Below are positions 8,743-16,578 of a DNA stretch of 64,000 nucleotides, piece by piece. How positions within the stretch are numbered: position 1 is the first letter of the stretch; each line of letters begins with the position of its first letter. The stretch lies in NCBI RefSeq assembly GCF_018860635.1, contig NZ_JAHKPT010000009.1, forward strand, positions 1 to 64,000, written 5' to 3'. This DNA is from Aliiglaciecola lipolytica. Lineage in GTDB: Bacteria > Pseudomonadota > Gammaproteobacteria > Enterobacterales > Alteromonadaceae. The notes under the pieces are model-generated. The model saw nothing but the letters and a program-made list of their open reading frames with translations, was not told where the DNA came from and made no database searches. The translations under genes and the position numbers were made by a program.

Positions 8743-9756
8743 CTATCCCAAGTTTATTTTATCTTGTATTTGTTGTTTTAGCGCAGCGGGGTCTTCTACC
8801 GAAAGATACACTTTATTAAAAGGCTCATTGAGCATGCCCATCATCGAAAAATAACTTATTTCATGATTAAAAGTGAGTAATATATTAGCGGTTTTACCTC
8901 GCCCTAAAATTAGCGATTCGGTCAATTCTTGTTTATTCCAACACCCAGTATCGACGGTTTTTATGGTTAATAACGGAATAACCATGATAGACAAAAACGA
9001 TGAATTCAATACTAAATTGTTGTCTAAAAAATACACCGAGTGGTAACGACTTATTCGATAGTTTGCACAGATAGAAATAATTGAATAGCTAATAAAAGAA
9101 GCCACAATTAGTGCAACCAATTCACTGATAGTGGCAATTAGCATATAGGTAAGACCAGCAACTAGCGTTAAACCGCATAACATACAAATAAAATGCAAAG
9201 GATAACGGGATAATAATTTCAAATGCGTCACTGGGCGCGGATGATTGCGAGACAAAAATGGTAGGCAGTAATACCAACTAGCGGGCTCATAGGAGAGCGT
9301 GATGGAGAGTTGTTGCTTTTTCTCATCATCATCACTGTTAATGCTGTTGATCATATGCACTCTTGGATCACCTTTGAGTTTTCGTGCCTTCCAGAGCGAT
9401 TTGATCACGTGGGCGATTAAGAAAAATTCGATGGCCAGCAAAATACCAATAATCGGAATTCGTAACCACATAACAAATTCAAAATAATCAGCGATCTGTG
9501 CAGCAAAACTAAAACGTGCGATACCTGCACTTAGCGAAAAAATTAAGATCATCTTCCAAGGCTTTTGATTGCCTGCCTTGATAATTAATAACCAATACAG
9601 AATGGGTAGAAGTAGAAAATAAACTATTGCAAAACCAGCACTTAAAATTGTGTCAGTTTCGCTATTAAGTTGTTCAGGAAGAAAGTAAAAACCGGCGCTA
9701 TAGCAAATAACAGCGATAATCAAAAAAGCGAGACGAGACTTTACAGCTTTGCGCAC
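8743..9756 (-). CDS. Unknown polytopic membrane protein
   Basis: A 337-residue protein I do not recognise. Four hydrophobic helices lie in the first about 130 residues and two more around 185-240 (LHFICMLCGLTLVAGLTYML and the following stretch). A soluble segment of about 55 residues separates them (about 130-185), and the C-terminal about 95 residues look globular and cytoplasmic. The start is GTG at 9756, preceded by AGGA at 8-base spacing; the overlapping ATG is out of frame. The C-terminal part (TIKTVDTGCWNKQEL and onward) resembles PH-like membrane-associated domains in spacing, but that is only an impression. It is not in an obvious operon. Confidence 0.6.
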   Translation of the reverse strand: MRKAVKSRLAFLIIAVICYSAGFYFLPEQLNSETDTILSAGFAIVYFLLLPILYWLLIIKAGNQKPWKMILIFSLSAGIARFSFAAQIADYFEFVMWLRIPIIGILLAIEFFLIAHVIKSLWKARKLKGDPRVHMINSINSDDDEKKQQLSITLSYEPASWYYCLPFLSRNHPRPVTHLKLLSRYPLHFICMLCGLTLVAGLTYMLIATISELVALIVASFISYSIISICANYRISRYHSVYFLDNNLVLNSSFLSIMVIPLLTIKTVDTGCWNKQELTESLILGRGKTANILLTFNHEISYFSMMGMLNEPFNKVYLSVEDPAALKQQIQDKINLG

Positions 9757-9873
9757 ATCAGGTTCCTACAACGCAACGATTTGAATAGAACTCGATTCTA
9801 CTTGAGAATAGTTATAATCACTATGGCTTACAGAGTTTGCGCTAAAAATGAAAATTAACAAAAAATGCCACAC

Positions 9874-10734
9874 TCAGTACTGCAAACTAATGGGGGATTC
9901 AGATACGTTAAGAAAGGATTCAAATTGTTGATCTATTTCGCGTCTCTTACCGGATTTCTCAATAAATGCCAAAGCTTCGTTAAAACGATCAATATGTTGC
10001 TGTGCATCTTTGAACTGACGAGAGACAATATAAAAAAGTGGAACATTAGCCACAGGGATTTGCAGCACATTGACGTTAGAAAGTTTTGTAAAAAGTGTAG
10101 CGTTATTTTCACTTTGTAGATAACCATTGATAAACCCCAAATCACTCCAACCTTTTGCCACTTGCATCACGCATCCACCAGCCGTCGATGCGTTTTGGAT
10201 TATCAGTTGATGCTTGTCAATTAATGCAACTTGTTCGCGGCTCAGACTGTAACCATGGGGCAAACATAAACGGGCTTTTTTTAATTCCGCTAACGACATT
10301 ACATTCTTATTTTTATTTGTATATATTCTGACAGGAATCAAGTTAATAGGTTTGGAATAGATAAAAGTCTTTGCTCTTTGTTCGGTAAAAACATACGGAA
10401 AAGTCCCTTCATATTGCCCTTCAGCGGTCCATTTATAACCCCGCTGCCAAGGCAGAATCTCAATATCGACCTGTTTCCCCATTTGCTCAAATACTGCTTT
10501 TATTATTGATACTGACCAACCGTCATCGATTGCTTTAGGGTCAACATATGGGTAGTAATTAGATCCTGTGGTTAATTCAACTTTATTGTTTTGATGAGAA
10601 GATAAACTATTTTGCTGACCTATACTTAAACTTGAATAGGTTAATAAAGACATAGTTATTAAACTAACGACCATACATCTACCCATTCGCAAAATCCCTG
10701 CAGTTGTCAATAAACGAAACACTGTTTTAGTCAA
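9874..10734 (-). CDS. Periplasmic solute-binding protein (SBP_bac_3 type)
   Basis: A 286-residue secreted protein of the amino-acid-binding-protein fold. An N-terminal hydrophobic stretch (about residues 20-38) serves as signal peptide. The mature part starts near VELTTGSNYYPYVDPKA, the first lobe of the fold, with PWQRGYKWTAEGQYEGTFPY as the typical ligand-lobe segment. No ABC permease or ATPase lies nearby. Stand-alone members of this group are common in Alteromonadales and Vibrionales and may act in sensing rather than transport; this is inference. Two in-frame Met codons (residues 17 and 21) are alternative starts that would put the signal peptide at the very N terminus. Confidence 0.75.
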   Translation of the reverse strand: MTKTVFRLLTTAGILRMGRCMVVSLITMSLLTYSSLSIGQQNSLSSHQNNKVELTTGSNYYPYVDPKAIDDGWSVSIIKAVFEQMGKQVDIEILPWQRGYKWTAEGQYEGTFPYVFTEQRAKTFIYSKPINLIPVRIYTNKNKNVMSLAELKKARLCLPHGYSLSREQVALIDKHQLIIQNASTAGGCVMQVAKGWSDLGFINGYLQSENNATLFTKLSNVNVLQIPVANVPLFYIVSRQFKDAQQHIDRFNEALAFIEKSGKRREIDQQFESFLNVSESPISLQY

Positions 10735-10858
10735 TGAAGTGAATGACTTAGAATATAATAGAATCGATAAAAATTGAAATATTAGAAATAAAATTCCCTA
10801 AAGAAATATGCGTATTTTGAGAATAATTAGCCTAAAGCGCCCACCTACAACCCATCCC

Positions 10859-10951
10859 TGTAGCATGGCCTTTAGGCCATGGATTTAGGCCACGGAAATA
10901 ACCCATGAATTTTGCTGGCCTATCCAAGCGGGGCTAAAGCACCCGCCTACA
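10859..10951. repeat. Tandem REP-like unit 1
   Basis: A 93-bp unit bounded by TGTAG and CTACA, beginning TGTAGCATGGCCTTTAGGCC (which contains the palindrome GGCCTTTAGGCC) and ending GGGGCTAAAGCACCCGCCTACA. The termini are inverted relative to each other. It is the first of three full units with exact 102-bp period. It is related to, but longer than, the 77-bp elements at 1-177 and 991-1067. Confidence 0.8.
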
Positions 10952-10960
10952 ACCCTTCCC

Positions 10961-11053
10961 TGTAGCATGGCCTTTAGGCCATGGATTTAGGTCACGGAGA
11001 TAACCCATGAATTTAGCTGGCCTATCTAAGCGGGGCTAAAGCCCCCACCTACA
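10961..11053. repeat. Tandem REP-like unit 2
   Basis: Second 93-bp unit, 102 bp after the first, separated by a 9-base spacer. It differs from unit 1 by scattered substitutions, for example GCCCCCACCTACA at the right end. Confidence 0.8.
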
Positions 11054-11062
11054 ACCCAACCC

Positions 11063-11155
11063 TGTAGCATGGCCTTTAGGCCATGGAATTAGCCCGTGGA
11101 ATTAGCCCATGGATTTAGCTGGCCTATCTAAGCGGGGCTAAAGCGCCCGCCTACA
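11063..11155. repeat. Tandem REP-like unit 3
   Basis: Third 93-bp unit at the same 102-bp period. Its right terminus CTACA ends within a few bases of the thiolase stop codon (TAG read on the minus strand at 11159-11161). The array could therefore fold into the 3' end of the thiolase mRNA. Confidence 0.8.
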
Positions 11156-11158
11156 GGA

Positions 11159-12334
11159 CTAACACATTTCAACCGCGATAGCGGTAGCTTCACCACCACC
11201 AATACATAGCGAGGCAACACCTTTTTTTAGACCTTTGTTTTGTAAAGCATGTAGGAGGGTAACGATAAGTCGAGCACCAGACGCGCCAATTGGATGGCCT
11301 AAAGCACAAGCGCCGCCGTTAATATTTACTTTGTTGCTGTCTAAACCCAGTTTAGTAATGGCTAACATGGTCACCATGGCAAAAGCTTCGTTGATTTCAA
11401 ACAAATCAACATCCTCTTTGTCCCAACCAGTTTTAGCAAACAATTTTTCCATTGCACCAACTGGGGCGACCGTAAAGTCTTCAGGTTTAATGGAGTTGGT
11501 TGAGTGACCTACAATTTTAGCTAAAGGCGTTAATCCAAGTTCTTGTGCTTTAGCTTCTTTCATAATCAATAATGCAGCAGCACCATCAGAGATCGAGCTA
11601 GAATTAGCTGCAGTTACAGTGCCGTCTTTTTTAAATGCAGGACGCAGTTTAGGAATTTTATCCGGCATTGCATTACCTGGTCCTTCATCTGTGTCTACAA
11701 CCACTTCTCCTTTACGAGTTTTAATCGTTAGTGGAGTAATTTCATTTTTAAACGCGCCACTTTCTATTGCATTCGACGCTTTGGTTAGAGAAGACAGAGC
11801 AAAGTCATCCATTTGTTCACGGGTGATAGACTCTGCGTCAGCAGTATCTTGAGCGAAACACCCCATTGCCTTTCCATCATACGCATTTTCGAGACCATCC
11901 ATCATCATGTGATCGATGACTTGGCCGTGTCCCATTCGATAACCGCCGCGGGCTTTAGGCAAAATGTAAGGTGCATTACTCATGCTTTCCATACCGCCGG
12001 CAATAACCACTTGCGCAGATCCGGCAGTGACAAGATCGTTTGCCAACATAACCGCTTTCATGCCAGAGCCACAGACTTTATTGATCGTCAACGCTCCAGT
12101 GCTTAATGGTAATCCAGCTTTTAATGTCGCTTGTCGAGCAGGCGCTTGACCTAAACCAGCAGGTAGTACACAACCCATGATGACTTCGTCGATGATATTT
12201 TTATCTACATCACCCAAAACAGCTTTAACCGCTGTGGCACCTAATTCGGTTGCATCTACGGCTGATAAACTACCCATAAAGCCGCCCATCGCGGTGCGTT
12301 TAGCAGATACAATAACAATAGAATCATTACTCAT
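11159..12334 (-). CDS. Acetyl-CoA C-acetyltransferase (thiolase)
   Basis: A 391-residue cytoplasmic thiolase that condenses or cleaves acetyl-CoA/acetoacetyl-CoA. The nucleophilic cysteine is Cys88 in NKVCGSGMKAV. The catalytic His motif is GGACALGHPIGASGARL, and the second cysteine lies in SLCIGGGEATA close to the C terminus. NEAFAM is also present. Length is normal for AtoB/PhaA-type enzymes. No ato or pha gene is adjacent, so whether it works in ketogenic catabolism, PHB synthesis or the mevalonate-like start reaction cannot be read from context. The start ATG is preceded by AGAGGTTATAAAA. The 3' end touches the tandem repeat array. Confidence 0.93.
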   Translation of the reverse strand: MSNDSIVIVSAKRTAMGGFMGSLSAVDATELGATAVKAVLGDVDKNIIDEVIMGCVLPAGLGQAPARQATLKAGLPLSTGALTINKVCGSGMKAVMLANDLVTAGSAQVVIAGGMESMSNAPYILPKARGGYRMGHGQVIDHMMMDGLENAYDGKAMGCFAQDTADAESITREQMDDFALSSLTKASNAIESGAFKNEITPLTIKTRKGEVVVDTDEGPGNAMPDKIPKLRPAFKKDGTVTAANSSSISDGAAALLIMKEAKAQELGLTPLAKIVGHSTNSIKPEDFTVAPVGAMEKLFAKTGWDKEDVDLFEINEAFAMVTMLAITKLGLDSNKVNINGGACALGHPIGASGARLIVTLLHALQNKGLKKGVASLCIGGGEATAIAVEMC

Positions 12335-12601
12335 TTTTATAACCTCTTATGCTGAATTAGCAGCTCAAAACGTCCTGAGAACAAGACTTTTGATGTCTGC
12401 CAATTGTTTGCCTTCAAAATTGTAGAAGCAAACTAGAGCAATATTATGCAGAGATCAATGATCATTGTCATATTAGAGAGTATAACTTTGGTACTATTTC
12501 ACTTACTGCAACACAGAGTAAATTTGCTGTCTTAATTGATATCTAGATATACTCATTGCTTGAAGAAAGGACCTATTGAGTTTAAGCAAAACTGGATATC
12601 G

Positions 12602-13276
12602 ATGAAACAACATGATGCAACACCATTAACTGATTATATTGAATACTCTGTCGACGAGATGCAAAAACGCGCGCAAGACTTCTACGAAAATATCAAACGC
12701 CGTCATAGTGTTCGCCAATTTAGTGATCGTAGCGTACCGCAATCGATTATAGAAAATTGCATAAAAGCAGCAGGCACAGCACCAAGTGGTGCCAATCATC
12801 AACCTTGGCATTTTGTGGCAATACATTCATCCGAAGTAAAAAAACAAGTTAGAGAGCAAGCCGAGCAGCATGAGCAAGGATTTTATGCTGGACGTGCAGG
12901 TGAAGAATGGCTTGATGCTCTTAAACCTTTGGGAACGGATGCGCAAAAACCCTATTTAGAGCACGCTCCTTGGTTAATCGCCGTATTTAGTCAGAAAAAA
13001 GGCGGTGTGGTGACAGGAGAAAAACACACTAATTATTATGTTCATGAATCTGTAGGTATCGCGACAGGTATGTTAATTACCGCTTTGCATCATGCAGGCT
13101 TAGTTACCTTAACCCATACACCTAAACCCATGTCATTTTTATCAAAAATTTGCAACCGACCAGACGATGAGCGACCTTACATGTTATTAATAGCAGGTTA
13201 CCCAGACACCGATGCCACTGTGCCTAAACATGCACAGAGCAAAAAAGCGTTATCAGAGATCTGCACATTTTTATAA
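12602..13276 (+). CDS. Nitroreductase-family flavoprotein, iodotyrosine-deiodinase-like
   Basis: A 224-residue FMN enzyme of the nitroreductase fold. I chose ATG 12602; the frame extends upstream only to a TTG at 12536. The FMN-phosphate motif RRHSVRQFSDR and GTAPSGANHQPWHF are clear. The lid segment EEWLDALKPLGTDAQKPYLE matches the iodotyrosine deiodinase clade, in which a Glu, an aromatic residue and a Lys from this lid hold a zwitterionic halotyrosine; the Lys is retained (QKPYL). Bacterial homologues of that clade dehalogenate halotyrosines in vitro. CreA follows 35 bp downstream on the same strand. A role in reductive dehalogenation of marine halotyrosines is plausible but inferred. Confidence 0.85.
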   Translation: MKQHDATPLTDYIEYSVDEMQKRAQDFYENIKRRHSVRQFSDRSVPQSIIENCIKAAGTAPSGANHQPWHFVAIHSSEVKKQVREQAEQHEQGFYAGRAGEEWLDALKPLGTDAQKPYLEHAPWLIAVFSQKKGGVVTGEKHTNYYVHESVGIATGMLITALHHAGLVTLTHTPKPMSFLSKICNRPDDERPYMLLIAGYPDTDATVPKHAQSKKALSEICTFL

Positions 13277-13311
13277 CGATGCAAATTCAAGTACCTATAA
13301 GGACTAACAGA

Positions 13312-13779
13312 ATGAAAAAATTGATTATCGTGCTACTCGCAACAGTGAGTATATCCGCATGTAGTGACAATGAAGTGGGCGATGTATCTTTAGGTGTATT
13401 TACCACAAAAGACATTAAATTAGATGCCTTACAAGATCCCATCGTAACCGGAGTGACTTGTCATATTTCAAGTATCGAAGCTAATTTGGATTTATCGGAT
13501 CCCTCCGATAGTTCAATTGCTTGCCGTCAAACCGGAGAGATTACCGCGCAGATGATTAATCAAATTGATAAGTCTGATTCCGGTGAAGTGGTGTTTAAAA
13601 AATCGAAAAGCATCTTTTTCAAAAATATGAAAGTGAGACGGATTTTTGACCCAAAATCACAAACCCTGATGTATCTTTCATATTCAACTAAAGAAACCTC
13701 TGGCAGTTATAAACACAGTTTGTCTACGGTGCCTTTGTGGGGCACCGCAGCCTATCCTAAAAAACTAACTGTTAACTAA
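13312..13779 (+). CDS. creA: CreA family periplasmic protein
   Basis: A 155-residue protein of the CreA family (function unknown, conserved in gammaproteobacteria). The start at ATG 13312 is chosen because AAGGACT precedes it and it directly opens the signal peptide MKKLIIVLLATVSISAC. The Cys after the hydrophobic stretch suggests a lipoprotein. The family segments DIKLDALQDPIVTGVTCH and FFKNMKVRRIFDPK are present. Two further cysteines (VTCH and IACRQ) could form a disulfide in the periplasm. In E. coli creA precedes creBCD; here no such regulators follow. Confidence 0.88.
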   Translation: MKKLIIVLLATVSISACSDNEVGDVSLGVFTTKDIKLDALQDPIVTGVTCHISSIEANLDLSDPSDSSIACRQTGEITAQMINQIDKSDSGEVVFKKSKSIFFKNMKVRRIFDPKSQTLMYLSYSTKETSGSYKHSLSTVPLWGTAAYPKKLTVN

Positions 13780-13814
13780 CAAACAAATATCAACGTTCAG
13801 TTAGTTAAGGTTAT

Positions 13815-13849
13815 CCCCCCAATTATTGAATAGCTCAATGATTGGGGGG
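13815..13849. terminator. Strong hairpin between creA and the kinase cluster
   Basis: A 15-bp inverted repeat (CCCCCCAATTATTGA and TCAATGATTGGGGGG, one G-U pair) with a 5-base loop sits between the convergent creA and kinase genes. No U-run follows on either strand, so it is a very stable hairpin that could end or protect both transcripts rather than a textbook intrinsic terminator. Confidence 0.6.
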
Positions 13850-13886
13850 TCACGTCATTGAGCTTTTGTCTTAACTCAGTGAAATG

Positions 13887-16190
13887 CTAATTCATCATCA
13901 CAGAAATTAAGGTTTTCACGCTCAATACAAACAGTACCCAAGCTAAGATTCGCCAAAAAATGCCAGCCTTAGTGTATGTTTTGTTGTCTGTTGACTTTTC
14001 AGCGACTTGTTCGGTTGTATGACTATTTGCTGATTTTGTACTTTGAGACTGGATGGTTTGTAAATTTACATGATTTTCGCTGCTCAAACGCAGTGGTTTC
14101 CCGTCTAAGCTTTTCACCTTCATCAAAATGTCGCTACCTTGGCAATACACAGACACTTCAATTTTGGGAATCCCCTTTGTAGCTGGCGAAATATCACTGA
14201 TATCAAAGGAACCTAAGAACACAGATTTACTCAATTTGTTGCTATTTCCCCGGTATAGATTAAGAGAAATTAGCTGCTGATTATCTTCTGAGGTAGAAAA
14301 AGTCTGCGATACAGGATTAGCTAAATTAGTGCCTTTAGTTACCAGAGGAGTCAAGGTGCTTCCCAAGGTTTCTATACCAATATTTTGTTGGGCGATCCCG
14401 TTAGTAATCGCTGGACTATTCTTTTCTAGTACGATAACAACTGCACCATCTTCGGTAACTGTCGTTTCGGTAGTTCCCGTGTCTGATGGCTCTAAGCTGA
14501 GGAAGAGGCTACCACGCAGCCGCGTTTCCGCGCCGAATGGCAGTCCGATTCCATTTAAGCGAATAGCTTGTCCGTTTTTATAGCCCTCGGGGACTTTTAA
14601 TTTAAACTGTCGATCAAGGGCGGTAAAAGGTATTTGATTGCCGGCGATGAGTTGATCCTCAGACACCCTAATAGAGGCATGCAAATCTTGCCCTTGAATA
14701 GTAAATACCGAGTGAGGCTGGATCGCTATTACGATATATAAATCACCAGCGGTTCCAGCAAAGCTGGTCACATTGCCTTCACCCTTTAAACGAATGCGAT
14801 CGGCGGTCATCACGCCTTGCGGAATTTTGACTCGCAATGCTTGATTCTGGGCGACTAAGCCTTTTCCTTTACAGACCGAACAAGAGGAGTTAACAGCTCC
14901 TTTGGCAACACAGGTTTGGCAAGATACGATTTTACTGAAATTGATATCTACGGTATTTTCCTGAACGGAATCTTCCAACGTGTACGCTAAAGTATGATTA
15001 ATATCTTTGCCAGCAAGATCGCCGGCACCTTCATCACCTTGAGCTGTGTGCTTAGTTGAACGTCGTTTTGGGTCGTCCTGACCAGCGATTTCAAGCTTCC
15101 AGCCATTACGCGTCGCCTCTGCCACTACGTATTTACGCACGGCCGATTCGTCGGCGCCTAAGCTGATGCCTTTACTAACCAGCATCGCCATTTCTGTCTC
15201 ACTAACCACACCATCAGAACCAGCTAATTCAAGCATATCATCCAATAATGAAAGCGGGTTTTGCTGCTGTGCCGCTTCACTTCCATCAATTTCAACACTG
15301 GCTAACAAACGCGCCTTAACTTCTAACATTGTTTGCGGACGTTCTAAGGGCTTAAATTTCAAACAGTCATCAATTAGGGTTAACAACTGAGTTGAATAGC
15401 CTAAATCGGTAAAACTGGTTGCAGATTTCAACGGATCTTCTCGGCCACTCACTATGGCCAATATGCGACTTTCAGCTTTGATACCTGCGGTACCCGAAAC
15501 GATACGATACATTAGTGCACCAAAAGCATGAATATCCACTGTGGGCTTAGCTTCACCAGTGCCTTCAATCTGCTCCATAGGTGCATAAAAGTCTGAGTAA
15601 GGAGCTTGCGACTGAGATGCCAACGCAAAATTCTGTTTGGCCGCGCCAAAATCAATTAACACAGGTGAACCATCGGAACGACGGATAAACACATTCGCAG
15701 GTTTAATGTCGCGATGTAATACACCTTGCTGATGTACGTAAGCTAAACCATCGGCCATAGGTAATAAAAAATGCAGCAATTGCTCTTGTGAATACCGTTG
15801 ACCTTGGGCTTCCAAACTGGTGATCAATTCATCTAGCGCTAACCCGTCTTCAAAATCCATCACCAAATAAGCAGTCCCATTGGCGGTAAACAGATCTCGA
15901 CAACGCACAACATTTTGGTGCCGCAGCTTCACTAATGTGCGACCCTCTTCCATAAATCGACGCAAACAATCACTGTACACATCTTGTTTCAAAGTCCCAT
16001 GGGGCACCACTGTTGTGCCCTGCCGACTTGCAAGTTCTACCGGTAAAAACTCTTTAATGACCACTTCTTCATTTAAATGGGCATGATGAGCTTTATACAC
16101 CACGCCAAACCCACCTTGGCCAAGTACCGACTCAATAACATAGTGATTTAACGGGGTGCCTTGAGGCAGCGCTAAAATATTCTCATCCAT
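13887..16190 (-). CDS. Ser/Thr kinase fused to DnaJ C-terminal and Hsp70 substrate-binding domains
   Basis: A 767-residue chimera, last gene of the cluster. The start is the ATG at 16190 overlapping the previous stop (TGATG); a TTG lies one codon upstream. Domains: Ser/Thr kinase about 17-298 (GQGGFG loop, VVIKEF lysine, HRDIKPAN, DFGAAK); an acidic TerB-like helical module about 312-364 (AGSDGVVSETE); a DnaJ-type region about 397-566 with a shortened zinc finger (CQTC and CSVCKGKG, one metal site instead of two) and IPQGVMTADRIRLKGEGN; an Hsp70 substrate-binding beta domain about 598-702 (NIGIETLGSTLTPLVTKGT, FSTSEDNQ, IPKIEV); and a C-terminal membrane anchor about 743-764. No J domain and no Hsp70 ATPase are present. 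I infer that a client-binding chaperone module targets the kinase to unfolded or specific proteins at the cytoplasmic face. Confidence 0.88.
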   Translation of the reverse strand: MDENILALPQGTPLNHYVIESVLGQGGFGVVYKAHHAHLNEEVVIKEFLPVELASRQGTTVVPHGTLKQDVYSDCLRRFMEEGRTLVKLRHQNVVRCRDLFTANGTAYLVMDFEDGLALDELITSLEAQGQRYSQEQLLHFLLPMADGLAYVHQQGVLHRDIKPANVFIRRSDGSPVLIDFGAAKQNFALASQSQAPYSDFYAPMEQIEGTGEAKPTVDIHAFGALMYRIVSGTAGIKAESRILAIVSGREDPLKSATSFTDLGYSTQLLTLIDDCLKFKPLERPQTMLEVKARLLASVEIDGSEAAQQQNPLSLLDDMLELAGSDGVVSETEMAMLVSKGISLGADESAVRKYVVAEATRNGWKLEIAGQDDPKRRSTKHTAQGDEGAGDLAGKDINHTLAYTLEDSVQENTVDINFSKIVSCQTCVAKGAVNSSCSVCKGKGLVAQNQALRVKIPQGVMTADRIRLKGEGNVTSFAGTAGDLYIVIAIQPHSVFTIQGQDLHASIRVSEDQLIAGNQIPFTALDRQFKLKVPEGYKNGQAIRLNGIGLPFGAETRLRGSLFLSLEPSDTGTTETTVTEDGAVVIVLEKNSPAITNGIAQQNIGIETLGSTLTPLVTKGTNLANPVSQTFSTSEDNQQLISLNLYRGNSNKLSKSVFLGSFDISDISPATKGIPKIEVSVYCQGSDILMKVKSLDGKPLRLSSENHVNLQTIQSQSTKSANSHTTEQVAEKSTDNKTYTKAGIFWRILAWVLFVLSVKTLISVMMN

Positions 16191-16522
16191 CAATTATTAC
16201 ACCTTAACGTTCCGTTCTTCATTATATATTCCTGTTCGCGCAATCGTACTCTCGATAAAATCCCTCTGCCGCTTAAGGCATCTTTTGCGGAGGGATTTCC
16301 AGCTCGCGCCGCTTTTTTATGCCATTCCACGGCTTTATTGTAGCTAGCACTCATTTTACTGGAACATGCAAAAGGCAAGGACTCTTTAATCACCACCATT
16401 TGGCGCAGCAAAGCATGCTGTGCTTTGTACACAACGCCAAAACCACCCTGTCCCAACACAGATTCAATCACATAATGATTAAGCTCTGTCCCTGTAGGTA
16501 AAGCAAATACATGATCAGTCAT
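16190..16522 (-). pseudogene. Relic of a kinase-Sel1 paralogue (internal deletion)
   Basis: A 110-residue open frame. Residues 1-50 match the kinase N lobe of its neighbours (NHYVIESVLGQGGFGVVYKA, then VVIKE). The sequence then jumps directly to a Sel1-type repeat end (YNKAVEWHKKAARAGNPSAK, about 61-80) and an unrelated tail. The catalytic loop, DFG and membrane helix are all missing, so it cannot be a kinase. This is what an in-frame deletion between the two ends of a kinase-Sel1 gene would leave. Its stop overlaps the start of the DnaJ/Hsp70-kinase gene (TGATG), so translation of the relic may still couple to that gene. It might be kept as a small decoy, but decay is the simpler reading. 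Confidence 0.75.
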
Positions 16523-16578
16523 TTAGCTATAAACAGCCCTTGGAATTATTACTATTTTTAATATTCAACATAATGGCT

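Larger units (their letters stand above)
10735..11158. other. Intergenic region filled by a tandem REP-like array
   Basis: This 424-bp gene-free stretch holds about 90 bp of AT-rich promoter-like DNA upstream of the solute-binding protein gene, then a partial repeat right end (about 10830-10850) and three full repeat units. No open frame or RNA gene is evident. The last unit ends four bases before the stop codon of the thiolase gene, which is read from the opposite side. Confidence 0.7.

Noticed and set aside
10735-11158. CRISPR array (regular 102-bp repetition)
   Set aside because: Repeat units are 93 bp with 9-bp spacers, nearly identical throughout and palindromic; CRISPR repeats and spacers have different proportions and no cas gene is nearby.
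13887-16190. Complete DnaJ or Hsp70 chaperone
   Set aside because: No J domain HPD motif and no Hsp70 ATPase motifs are present; only the client-binding portions were found.
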